Shown: one piece after another, positions 34,975 to 42,969 of the stretch | Numbering within the stretch: the stretch's first letter is position 1 | Layout: every line of letters starts with the position of its first letter | Assembly (NCBI GenBank): GCA_002365855.1 | Contig: DFAP01000088.1 | Coordinates: forward strand, 1-50,433 | Direction of reading: 5' to 3' | Source: Pelotomaculum sp. UBA3103 | GTDB lineage: Bacteria; Bacillota; Desulfotomaculia; Desulfotomaculales; Pelotomaculaceae | DNA length: 50,433 nucleotides | Translations under genes and position numbers: made by a program | Notes under the pieces: model-generated | Told to the model about the DNA's origin: nothing | The model's input: only the letters and a program-made list of their open reading frames with translations | Databases searched by the model: none

Positions 34975-35050
34975 GCCCAGCGAAAACAGAAGCCATGTGT
35001 AGATACGTATTTTACTTGAATCTGGAACTTAAAGTATCTTATTTACTCAT

Positions 35051-35278
35051 TTATACTTTTTTATCTGAGAAAAATATTTTTCTGACTGCGGAGGGCCTGG
35101 ACTCTATGAACAGGATTTCTTTCTGAAGCATTTCAATATCACTTGTTTCTTCGTCCCTTAAACGGGCGAACAGTTCACGCGCGACCGGGTTTATCGCTTT
35201 TACCATGCACTCGTTATAGAAGAGCTGGTTGCTTATTTTTTCTTCGAGGGCCTGGTAAAGATAATTAAGAGCATCCAT
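35051..35278 (-). CDS. Half-size ferritin-like helical protein 1
   Basis: 75 residues from an ATG eight bases after CAGGAGTG. Two predicted helices (LNYLYQALEEKISNQLFYNE; VARELFARLRDEETSDIEML) match one half of a rubrerythrin/ferritin-like bundle. The usual E-x-x-H metal pair reads E-x-x-D here (EETSD), so metal binding may be lost or altered. It must dimerise, or pair with the neighbouring protein, to make a four-helix bundle. It starts 18 bases after the next gene upstream ends, so the two are cotranscribed. Confidence 0.6.
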   Translation of the reverse strand: MDALNYLYQALEEKISNQLFYNECMVKAINPVARELFARLRDEETSDIEMLQKEILFIESRPSAVRKIFFSDKKV

Positions 35279-35295
35279 ATGTACCACTCCTGTGA

Positions 35296-35508
35296 TTATA
35301 CCTGCATGTTTAAATTGTTCGCCACGGCTTTGATCTGGTCCAGGTGTGCCCGACTGATCCGGGCAAAATCATTAAACATTGCTTCAAGCTTTTTGTCCCC
35401 GGTAATTCCGGCAAGGTGGTCATACCTCACCACTCTCTGCTCTTCCCGGTGGACGGCTTCTATAAAAACATTATTCAGGAACTCCGCTTGAGATAATTTT
35501 GACACCAT
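35296..35508 (-). CDS. Half-size ferritin-like helical protein 2
   Basis: About 70 residues from ATG 35508 (or GTG 35505) after GGAGGGAG. Helix 1 is LSQAEFLNNVFIEAVHREEQ and helix 2 LEAMFNDFARISRAHLDQI; the E-E-Q...H and S-x-x-H-L arrangement resembles half a rubrerythrin-like di-metal site. It is the first gene of a two-gene minus-strand unit. Some spore-coat and rubrerythrin-like proteins share this pattern, so a role in spores or in oxidative/redox stress is possible but unproven. Confidence 0.6.
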   Translation of the reverse strand: MVSKLSQAEFLNNVFIEAVHREEQRVVRYDHLAGITGDKKLEAMFNDFARISRAHLDQIKAVANNLNMQV

Positions 35509-35660
35509 TACTCCCTCCAAGTCATTCAATTACATTTTCCCCTCCGTCCGATTAAAAATACCGTGTGGCTATTTTATCAGGTTTTTTACATAAAAGTGTA
35601 TCGGCAGGCGGTTTAGATGGCAGGTTATTTACAACAACAAATTGCGCTGGTGGTGTAATA

Positions 35661-35918
35661 ATGCATGTTTGCCCTTTATGCAACGGCCTTGCAGCCATAG
35701 AAAAGAAATGCCCCGGATGCGCGCAGGCAATGTCCGATGCGGGCGTGATCCAGGACTATTATGATAATTACAGCCCATACGAGGAACGTGAATTCTACGA
35801 AGACGGCTACCGGTGTCATGACGGCGGTTACTGCACGCACCTCTTTTGCTGCCCTGACTGCCACATTGATCTTAGCCTGAGCATTCAAACTGTTGGAGAA
35901 GAGCAGCTGTTGGATTAA
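35661..35918 (+). CDS. Small acidic protein with zinc-ribbon cysteines
   Basis: 85 residues from ATG 35661; the binding site is weak (GGTGG). Two knuckles are visible, CPLC / CPGC near the N terminus and CC / CPDC near residue 65, giving a possible zinc ribbon. The middle is rich in Tyr, Asp and Glu (DYYDNYSPYEEREFYEDGY). The open frame runs up to 35565 but the extra residues look non-coding. Function unknown. It lies ~100 bases before mtnP. Confidence 0.6.
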   Translation: MHVCPLCNGLAAIEKKCPGCAQAMSDAGVIQDYYDNYSPYEEREFYEDGYRCHDGGYCTHLFCCPDCHIDLSLSIQTVGEEQLLD

Positions 35919-36024
35919 ATGTGAATTTTATCTCCGCTTAAGAGGATTGGATGACCAGAAGGGCGAAATAATATCCAGTATTTTGTATAGCGGCTTGGAA
36001 GTTTTGATAAGGAGGCTTTAAATA

Positions 36025-36822
36025 GTGGAGGTTAAAATAGCAGTTATAGGCGGCACTGGAGTGTATGACCCCAATATCATGACCAATGTCCGGGAAGAAA
36101 AAATAACCACGCCTTATGGTGATGTCGAGCTTAAGATCGGCAACTACCGTGGTAAATATGTTGCTTTTATGAACCGGCACGGTGACGGGCACTCCATAAC
36201 ACCACACCTTGTAAATTACCGCGCCAATATTGAGGCGTTAAAGAGACTGGGGGTCAAAAACATACTGGCTACTGGAGCGGTCGGCTCGCTCAACCCTTTT
36301 ATGCAGCCGGGCCATTTTGTTTTTGTGGACCAGTTCCTGGACTTTACCAAGGTCCGTAATAACACCTTTTTCGACGGCGGCGCTTCGGGAGTGGTACATA
36401 CGGATATGACCAGTCCATATTGCTCCGAACTCCGTGACATTCTCTCTCGGGCCGCGCAGAGCCTTAGTCTGACCTCACACCCCGGGGGGGTATATGTCTG
36501 CTGTGAAGGACCGCGCTTTGAAACTGCCGCTGAGATTAAAATGTACCGCCTTTTGGGTGGCGATCTGGTCGGTATGACTAGCGTGCCGGAGGCGCCCCTG
36601 GCCAGGGAGGCTGAAATCTGCTACGCAACCGTTGCCATGGTCACAAATTATGCTGCCGGCATTTCTCCCACCAGCCTGACCCACATGGAAGTGGTGGACA
36701 TGATGATGCGCAACAGCGAGAACATCAGAAAACTGGTGATGCAGGCCATTGCCTGGATTGAAAATGACCGGTCCTGTACCTGCCACCGCGCCCTGGAACT
36801 ATATGCGGGCGGGGATGTGTAA
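36025..36822 (+). CDS. mtnP: MTA phosphorylase family protein, probably 6-oxopurine (methylthioinosine) specific
   Basis: 265 residues from a GTG after AAGGAGG. The PNP/MTAP fold is clear: VIGGTGVYDP, the phosphate site MNRHGDGHSITPH, CCEGPRFETAAEI and VGMTSVPEAPLAREAEICYA. In adenine-using MTAPs the next motif is TDYD (Asp220 and Asp222 of the human enzyme contact adenine N7/N6). Here it is TNYA at 207-210, the Asn expected of enzymes that use 6-oxopurines. With the MtaD deaminase three genes on, the likely substrate is 5'-methylthioinosine, yielding hypoxanthine and methylthioribose-1-phosphate for MtnA. Plain MTA phosphorylase is the alternative. Confidence 0.88.
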   Translation: MEVKIAVIGGTGVYDPNIMTNVREEKITTPYGDVELKIGNYRGKYVAFMNRHGDGHSITPHLVNYRANIEALKRLGVKNILATGAVGSLNPFMQPGHFVFVDQFLDFTKVRNNTFFDGGASGVVHTDMTSPYCSELRDILSRAAQSLSLTSHPGGVYVCCEGPRFETAAEIKMYRLLGGDLVGMTSVPEAPLAREAEICYATVAMVTNYAAGISPTSLTHMEVVDMMMRNSENIRKLVMQAIAWIENDRSCTCHRALELYAGGDV

Positions 36823-36839
36823 ATTGCGGCAGTACATAA

Positions 36840-36890
36840 TATTATCGACAAACAATAACCTGAAAACCTCAACCGAGAATGTCGATAATA
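36840..36890. repeat. 11-bp perfect inverted repeat between mtnP and mtnA
   Basis: TATTATCGACA (36840-36850) and TGTCGATAATA (36880-36890) are exact reverse complements, 29 bases apart. The right arm ends 16 bases before the mtnA ATG and leaves GGGAG free. No T-run follows, so it is not a terminator; it could be an operator, an mRNA processing or stability element, or a folded regulator of mtnA translation. Confidence 0.75.
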
Positions 36891-36906
36891 ATGCAGGGAG
36901 AATCAC

Positions 36907-37953
36907 ATGATAGATACGATGCGCTGGTTGGCAGAAGACGATTGCCTGGAGCTGCTCGACCAAACTGTGCTGCCCGGCAAAATCTCTTACCTGAAGTGCC
37001 GTGATTATTGCGATGTCGCTGGTGCTATAAAATGTTTAGCAGTAAGGGGCGCTCCAGCTATCGGCGCTGCTGCTGCATACGGGCTGGCGCTGGCAGCAAA
37101 ACAGCTGGGTCCGGTTGATAAAATTTCATTTATAGCGGGACTGGAAAGAGCGGTCCATGAGCTGGCGTCAACCCGCCCAACGGCAGTGAACCTTCGATGG
37201 GCCCTGGACAGGTGCCTGCAAAGTGTACATGCCCTGGAAACGGACGACACCGGGGTGCTTTACTCCTTTTTGCTTGAAACAGCCCATAACATTTTCCACG
37301 GGGACGTAGAGAGCAATCGCAGACTGGGTCAGTACGGACTGGAGTTGATACCCAAGGGCAGCCGCATCCTGACCCACTGTAACGCTGGTGCGCTGGCTAC
37401 TGCGGGATACGGCACTGCCCTGGGAGTTATCCGCGCAGCCAGCGAGGCGGGAAAAAATATTACCGTTTACGCGGGTGAGACCAGGCCGCTGCTTCAGGGC
37501 GCGAGGCTTACAACCTGGGAACTGCTTCAGGAAGGCATACCGGTTACGCTGGTAACCGACGGCATGGCCGGGTATTTAATGGCGAAAGAAAAAGTTGATT
37601 TGGTCATTGTCGGTGCTGACCGAATTGCAGCCAACGGCGATGCCGCCAACAAGATTGGCACATACGGTTTAGCCGTCTTGGCGAGGGAGCACGGGCTGCC
37701 GTTTTATATTGCGGCTCCCGTATCCACGGTGGACCTGAGCCTGGCTTCAGGAGAGACGATACCTATCGAGGAGCGGGACCACTCAGAAGTCACCAGCCTG
37801 GCCGGGATCCAGGTAGCCCCACCGGGCGTAAATGTGTGGAACCCGGCATTTGACGTAACACCGCACAGAATGATTACTGCCATTATCACGGACCGTGGTG
37901 TGGCGCGGCCACCCTACCTGGAGAACCTCAGGGAAGCGTTGGAAAGGCTATAA
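36907..37953 (+). CDS. mtnA: S-methyl-5-thioribose-1-phosphate isomerase
   Basis: 348 residues. It converts methylthioribose-1-phosphate (the MtnP product) to methylthioribulose-1-phosphate. Motifs: the N-terminal LPGKISYLKCRDYCDVAGAI and KCLAVRGAPAIGAAAAYG, the catalytic Cys in HCNAGALATAGYGTALG and the catalytic Asp in GADRIAANGDAANKIGTY. No mtnK, mtnB, mtnC or mtnD is present in this window, so the fate of the product is unknown here. Confidence 0.95.
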   Translation: MIDTMRWLAEDDCLELLDQTVLPGKISYLKCRDYCDVAGAIKCLAVRGAPAIGAAAAYGLALAAKQLGPVDKISFIAGLERAVHELASTRPTAVNLRWALDRCLQSVHALETDDTGVLYSFLLETAHNIFHGDVESNRRLGQYGLELIPKGSRILTHCNAGALATAGYGTALGVIRAASEAGKNITVYAGETRPLLQGARLTTWELLQEGIPVTLVTDGMAGYLMAKEKVDLVIVGADRIAANGDAANKIGTYGLAVLAREHGLPFYIAAPVSTVDLSLASGETIPIEERDHSEVTSLAGIQVAPPGVNVWNPAFDVTPHRMITAIITDRGVARPPYLENLREALERL

Positions 37954-37985
37954 ATTTCGAGCATGTCAAGTACAAGGAGGTCATT

Positions 37986-39236
37986 ATGCCTGATTATCTG
38001 GTTCGTGATCTTAAACTCGCGCCCGGCGGCAGATTGAAGATAGATTGGGTGCGCGCGCATATGCCGGTGCTTAACGCCATAAGGGAGGAATTTGAACGGG
38101 ACCGGCCGTTTGAGGGCTGCCGCGTGGCGCTGTCGATCCACCTGGAAGCCAAGACTGCCTACCTGGCCGAAGTGATCCGGTCAGGCGGCGCTGAAGTTGC
38201 CGTAACCGGCTCCAATCCCCTTTCTACTCAGGATGATGTCGCCGCCGCCCTGGCGGATACCGGGATGAAGGTCTTTGCCTGGCACAACGCCACGGAGCAA
38301 GAATATAAGGAACACCTGCTTAGCGTCCTCGATACGCGGCCCGGTGTGGTTATCGATGACGGTGGCGACCTGGTCAATCTGCTGCATACCGAGCGCAGGG
38401 AACAGGCGGCGGAAGTTATCGGCGGCTGCGAAGAAACCACTACTGGCGTAAGGCGCCTGGAGGCGCTTGACCGGCAGGGCCTGCTGCTCTTCCCGATGCT
38501 GGCTGTGAATAATGCGCAATGCAAGTTTTTATTTGACAACCGCTATGGTACCGGGGAGTCGGTTTGGTCAGCAATCATGCGCACCACTAATTTGGTTGTA
38601 GCCGGGAAAACCGTGGTAGTCCTGGGCTACGGCTGGTGCGGCAAGGGTGTGGCCATGCGCGCCAGGGGACTTGGGTCGCGCGTAATTATCTGTGAAGTCG
38701 ACCCGATCAGGGCCATTGAGGCCTGCATGGATGGTTACCGGGTGCTTGGAAGTGAGAATGCTGCCGCTGAGGGGGACATTTTTATTACTGTAACAGGCTG
38801 CCGGGATGTACTGGGAAGCAGCCATTTTAAAAGGATGAAAAATGGAGCCATCCTGGCGAACGCAGGACATTTTGACGTGGAAATAAATAAGATGGAACTG
38901 GAAAAATTAAGCCGGTCCCGACAGAAAGCGCGCCTTAACATTGAACAGTACAACCTTAAAAACGGACGCAAACTATATCTTTTAGCCGAAGGCAGGCTTG
39001 TAAATCTTGCTGCCGGAGACGGCCATCCTGCAGAAATAATGGATATGTCGTTTGCTGTACAGGCCCTTTCAGCAAAGTATATACTGAAAAACAAAGGTGT
39101 TTTGGAAAACAAACTTTACCCCGTACCAGTTGAAATCGACCACAGGGTGGCGCAGCTAAAGCTTACTTCCATGGGTGTAGAAATTGACAGGCTTACTGAA
39201 GGGCAGCAGGTCTATATGAACGAGTGGCAGGAGTAA
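37986..39236 (+). CDS. ahcY: Adenosylhomocysteinase family protein, possibly S-inosylhomocysteine hydrolase
   Basis: 416 residues, short form without the C-terminal KPDHYRY tail. The NAD site is VVLGYGWCGKGVAMRARGLG and catalytic residues are kept (DDGGDL, EETTTGV, K180, D184 in KFLFD, NRYGTG). Residues that contact adenine in human SAHH differ: the HMTVET block reads HLEAKT at 52-57, replacing Thr57 by Glu and Glu59 by Lys, and Cys195 is Thr189. This is the archaeal/Thermotoga-like subtype; the Methanocaldococcus member was shown to hydrolyse S-inosylhomocysteine. With mtaD adjacent, the SIH reaction is a real possibility. AAGGAGG precedes the ATG. Confidence 0.9.
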   Translation: MPDYLVRDLKLAPGGRLKIDWVRAHMPVLNAIREEFERDRPFEGCRVALSIHLEAKTAYLAEVIRSGGAEVAVTGSNPLSTQDDVAAALADTGMKVFAWHNATEQEYKEHLLSVLDTRPGVVIDDGGDLVNLLHTERREQAAEVIGGCEETTTGVRRLEALDRQGLLLFPMLAVNNAQCKFLFDNRYGTGESVWSAIMRTTNLVVAGKTVVVLGYGWCGKGVAMRARGLGSRVIICEVDPIRAIEACMDGYRVLGSENAAAEGDIFITVTGCRDVLGSSHFKRMKNGAILANAGHFDVEINKMELEKLSRSRQKARLNIEQYNLKNGRKLYLLAEGRLVNLAAGDGHPAEIMDMSFAVQALSAKYILKNKGVLENKLYPVPVEIDHRVAQLKLTSMGVEIDRLTEGQQVYMNEWQE

Positions 39237-39340
39237 AACGGTAGGCATGGTTTTTTCAACTGCTGCTTGGCAATTCTTCACTAGCTGACATTAACGCCAG
39301 GTCACACATGTTACTGTCAATATTATTTTTGGAGGTTGTT

Positions 39341-40642
39341 ATGAGCGATATTTTAATCCAGGGGGCCACAGTGCTCACCATGGAAGGACACGACTGCATT
39401 TTTAAGGAAGGTGAAATTGCTATCTCGGGGGACAGTATCCTGTCCGCCGGTCCAAAGGGTTCGGCGCCGGAAGGATTCAAGCCCGGACTGGTTTTAGATG
39501 GATCCGGCATGGTGGCCATGCCGGGCTTTGTAAATTGCCATACCCATGCAGCCATGACCTTATTGCGCAGTTTTGCTGACGATCTGCCACTGATGATGTG
39601 GCTGTCAGACAAAATATGGCCTATTGAAGAAAAGCTGCAGCCGGATGACGTTTACTGGGGAACCATGCTCTGCTGTCTCGAAATGATCAAATCCGGCACC
39701 ACGACCTTTGCCGACATGTATTTTATGATGGATCAGGTGGCCAGGGTTGTGGAAAAAAGTGGGATGCGGGCCTGTCTCTCCAGGGGGATGATCGGTGTGG
39801 CGCCAAACGCGCAGGAGGCCATTGATGAGAGCATCCGGCTAGTTGAGAAATGGCACGGCGGGGCCGGTGGAAGGATAACTGTGATGTTCGGACCTCACGC
39901 GCCATATACCTGCCCGCCGGAATACCTGCGCAAAGTGATTGGCCTGGCCGGTCGGTACGGTGTTGGCGTACATATACATGTAGCTGAGACAAAGGACGAG
40001 ATTGAGCAGATTCAGGCTGCTTATGGCACGTCGCCTGTCCGGCACATTTCGCGAACCGGGCTCTTTGAACTCCCGGTGCTGGCAGCGCACTGTGTACACC
40101 TGGATCAGGGCGATATAGAGATCATTGCTGAAAAGATGGTGGGGGTTGCCCACTGCCCTGAGAGCAACATGAAGCTGGCCAGCGGGATATCGCCTGTGGC
40201 AAAATTGTTGGAGGCAGGGGCATTGGTAGGTCTGGGCACGGACGGGGCAGCCAGCAACAATAACCTGGACATGATGGAGGAGATGCGGACCGCTACCCTG
40301 CTTCAGAAAGTATCAACCGGTAACCCGATGGTCCTGCCTTCTTATGAAACGCTTAAGATGTCAACCTCTAACGGTGCGTTGGCATTAGGGCTGCCGGGGG
40401 TGGGAAAGATCAGGAAAGGCATGAAGGCCGACGTGATCATGGTGAATTTTCACCGTCCCCATCTCTATCCAAAGCATGATTTGATTGCTCACCTGGTATA
40501 CTCTGCGCAATCAGCCGACGTTGACACCGTTATCATCAACGGTGAGGTTGTGATGGAGGGAAGGCGGGTGCTGACCCTGGACGAGGAAGAGGTATTGTTC
40601 GAGGCTCAAAAACGCGCCCTGAAGCTGGTAGGGGAGAAATAA
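39341..40642 (+). CDS. mtaD: 5-methylthioadenosine/S-adenosylhomocysteine deaminase
   Basis: 433 residues from ATG 39341 after TTGGAGG (an upstream ATG at 39308 lies before the site). Amidohydrolase family like Thermotoga TM0936, which deaminates MTA and SAH to the inosine analogues. Metal and substrate motifs: FVNCHTHAAMTLLRS, GPHAPYTCPPEYL, GVHIHVAETKDE, AAHCVHLDQGD, VAHCPESNMKLASGI and GTDGAASNNNLDM. It is last in the MTA/SAH set and about 100 bases after ahcY. Confidence 0.94.
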   Translation: MSDILIQGATVLTMEGHDCIFKEGEIAISGDSILSAGPKGSAPEGFKPGLVLDGSGMVAMPGFVNCHTHAAMTLLRSFADDLPLMMWLSDKIWPIEEKLQPDDVYWGTMLCCLEMIKSGTTTFADMYFMMDQVARVVEKSGMRACLSRGMIGVAPNAQEAIDESIRLVEKWHGGAGGRITVMFGPHAPYTCPPEYLRKVIGLAGRYGVGVHIHVAETKDEIEQIQAAYGTSPVRHISRTGLFELPVLAAHCVHLDQGDIEIIAEKMVGVAHCPESNMKLASGISPVAKLLEAGALVGLGTDGAASNNNLDMMEEMRTATLLQKVSTGNPMVLPSYETLKMSTSNGALALGLPGVGKIRKGMKADVIMVNFHRPHLYPKHDLIAHLVYSAQSADVDTVIINGEVVMEGRRVLTLDEEEVLFEAQKRALKLVGEK

Positions 40643-40644
40643 TT

Positions 40645-40672
40645 TTGACACGTTTTTATCAGATTGTATTTA
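40645..40672 (+). promoter_or_regulatory. Possible promoter before the RlmI-like gene
   Basis: TTGACA, 16 bases, TATTTA, just after mtaD. The -10 box is imperfect. Confidence 0.4.
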
Positions 40673-40707
40673 AACTAATTTTTTTAAAAGTAACAGAGGT
40701 GTTTTAG

Positions 40708-41883
40708 TTGGTCCAGGTAAAACTGGCTAGGAATATGCGCCACAGGGTAGTCGGAGGGCATCCATGGGTATACCGGACCGAGGTGGAAGATATAACAGGT
40801 GATTTCCTCCCTGGTGATATCGTGGAGGTGGTCGATCCTAAAAATAATTTCATAGGCAGGGGGTTTATCAATCCGGCTTCGCAAATATTAGTACGTATTT
40901 TAACACGGGACCGCTCAGAGGAGATTAACCGTGATTTTTTTGTGCGCAGGATCAGCGCCGCCATTGATTACCGCCGCCGTATCGTCCGGAACACCAACGC
41001 CTACAGGTTGATTTTTGCCGAGGCTGACTTCCTCCCGGCCCTCATTGTGGATAAGTATGGAGATTGCCTTTCCATTCAGACTCTGGCCCTGGGCATGGAC
41101 ATTCACAAGGATACTATTGTTAGTATTCTGGAAGAGCTGGTTGGACCGGCCGGCATATATGAGCGTAACGATGCGCATGTTCGAGTCCTGGAGGGTCTCC
41201 AGCAGAAGTCAGGTTTTCTGAAAAGGCCATTTAATTCACTCATCGAGATCACAGAAAACGGGTTGTCCATCCTTGTAGACCTTGAGGGCGGGCAAAAAAC
41301 AGGGTATTTTCTGGACCAGAGAGAAAACCGTATGGCGCTGAAAGGAATAGCTCAGGGAACCAGGGTGCTTGATTGCTTTTGTCACACGGGCGCCTTCAGC
41401 GTTTACGCCGCAAAATACGGGGCAAAAGAAGTCCAGGGGATAGATATTGCCGCCGCAGCCCTGGACATGGCTGAAAAAAATGCCTCAGGGAACGGATTCC
41501 AAAGTATCTGCCGTTTTCGCGAGGGCAACGCTTTTGATGAGCTGAGGTTTTTAGAAAGGGCCGGGGAAAAGTACGATCTCATAATTCTCGACCCGCCTGC
41601 TTTCACAAAGTCCAGGAAAGCGCTTGAAGGGGCTATGCGAGGGTATAAAGAGATTAATTTAAGAGCAGTAAAACTGCTTCCGCCTGGCGGTTTCCTGGTA
41701 ACCTGCTCATGCTCGTTTCATATGGCAGAAAGCATGTTTTTAGAAATACTCCTGGATGCGGCGCGGGATGCGGGCAGGCAGCTAAGGCTTGTGGAAATGA
41801 GGCGACAAGCCCGGGATCACCCTATGCTTCTCGCATCGGCGGAAACACATTATTTAAAATGCGCAGTTTTACAAGTATGGTAG
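40708..41883 (+). CDS. Class I SAM-dependent rRNA methyltransferase, RlmI/RlmK-like
   Basis: 391 residues from a TTG after AGAGGTG. An N-terminal PUA domain (VKLARNMRHRVVGGHPWVYR) recognises RNA. The Rossmann domain has VLDCFCHTGAFSVYAAKYGA, and the catalytic motif ILDPPAFTKSRKALEGAM. It resembles the 23S rRNA cytosine-5 methyltransferases (RlmI) more than tRNA enzymes, though substrate cannot be fixed from sequence. LVTCSCSFHM supplies a catalytic cysteine. It probably has its own promoter. Confidence 0.88.
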   Translation: MVQVKLARNMRHRVVGGHPWVYRTEVEDITGDFLPGDIVEVVDPKNNFIGRGFINPASQILVRILTRDRSEEINRDFFVRRISAAIDYRRRIVRNTNAYRLIFAEADFLPALIVDKYGDCLSIQTLALGMDIHKDTIVSILEELVGPAGIYERNDAHVRVLEGLQQKSGFLKRPFNSLIEITENGLSILVDLEGGQKTGYFLDQRENRMALKGIAQGTRVLDCFCHTGAFSVYAAKYGAKEVQGIDIAAAALDMAEKNASGNGFQSICRFREGNAFDELRFLERAGEKYDLIILDPPAFTKSRKALEGAMRGYKEINLRAVKLLPPGGFLVTCSCSFHMAESMFLEILLDAARDAGRQLRLVEMRRQARDHPMLLASAETHYLKCAVLQVW

Positions 41884-41982
41884 ATAAATTATGACAAAAA
41901 AGTTTTTAAAGTGAAATAATTAAGAAGGAAAATATTGATTTATACCAAATAGTGTATTTATGAACAAGATGCTGAGCTGGTT

Positions 41983-42969
41983 ATGGAATGGGAAAAAAAA
42001 AACACACTGCTGACAGGGTATCTCATTCTCGCTGCGGTCCTTATTATTGCCACCAGTGCTGTAAGCTACTATAACCTGAGCAGGCTTACGGAGCATGCGG
42101 CAATTGCCGTCCGTACGGTGGTGGTTGTTGCTGTTCTTGTTGCCGTGATCTTACTGCCTGCTATCATAGCTGCTGCCAGGAAGCTTTCCTATCCACTGGA
42201 GGTGCTTTCAGAAGGAGCCGATGAAATTTCCACGGGTAATTACGGTATAACCCTCAGCCTCCAATCAAACTCTGAAATACAGGATCTGGCTATCAGCTTT
42301 AACCGGATGTCATTGAAGCTAAAAGAACAGCGCGAGGCGATGCTTAAGCAGATAGCTATTCTGGAGTCTCAGAAGCAGGAAATAGCCGCGCAGAACGAGG
42401 AGCTGGCCGAAACCAATGCCCGGCTGGAACAGATTGCTATTACCGATCAGCTGACCGGCGCTTACAACAGGCGTTACATTATGCGCGAAATAGAACAGGA
42501 GTTGGCCATAGCCATAAGACATGGCCTGCCTCTATCCATTATCATGATCGATATTGACCATTTCAAGAATGTCAACGATAACCATGGTCACCAGGTCGGA
42601 GACGAAGTGCTTAAAGAAATTGTTCAGGTTTTATCCGCCAGCATTAGAACTTCGGATCTGCTTGGACGTTACGGTGGAGAAGAATTTATTGTAATTGCTC
42701 CGCTTACCGGCCTGCAAGAAGCCCTGGTGCTTGCCGAGAGGCTGAGAGAGACTGTTAATAAATGGCCTTTTGAAACAACCTATGGCTTTTTGAAGCTGAC
42801 CATAAGCCTTGGAGTAGTGACATTTGACGGAAAAGACGATGCCTTTTCAGGTTCACTGCTAGATGATCTTCTAGTCATGGCCGACTCGGAGATGTACAAG
42901 GCCAAGGCAATGGGACGCAATAGAGTCAGCCCTTTTATGTATGTTGAAAAAGATGCGGCTACTTCCTGA
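41983..42969 (+). CDS. Membrane-bound diguanylate cyclase with HAMP-like linker
   Basis: 328 residues. Two membrane segments (LLTGYLILAAVLIIATSAVS and VVVVAVLVAVILLPAIIAA) with almost no external loop, then a HAMP region (~70-115), a coiled coil (ESQKQEIAAQNEELAETNAR) and a GGDEF domain from ~155. The catalytic motif reads RYGGEEF, and an inhibitory I-site RTSD lies exactly five residues before it, so product inhibition by c-di-GMP is expected. Without a large sensor domain it probably senses the membrane or a partner. The ribosome binding site is weak. It overlaps the next gene's 3' end by 11 bases on the opposite strand. Confidence 0.92.
   Translation: MEWEKKNTLLTGYLILAAVLIIATSAVSYYNLSRLTEHAAIAVRTVVVVAVLVAVILLPAIIAAARKLSYPLEVLSEGADEISTGNYGITLSLQSNSEIQDLAISFNRMSLKLKEQREAMLKQIAILESQKQEIAAQNEELAETNARLEQIAITDQLTGAYNRRYIMREIEQELAIAIRHGLPLSIIMIDIDHFKNVNDNHGHQVGDEVLKEIVQVLSASIRTSDLLGRYGGEEFIVIAPLTGLQEALVLAERLRETVNKWPFETTYGFLKLTISLGVVTFDGKDDAFSGSLLDDLLVMADSEMYKAKAMGRNRVSPFMYVEKDAATS

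Noticed and set aside
35919..36024. SAM or SAH riboswitch before mtnP
   Set aside because: The 106-base leader has none of the conserved cores of those aptamers.
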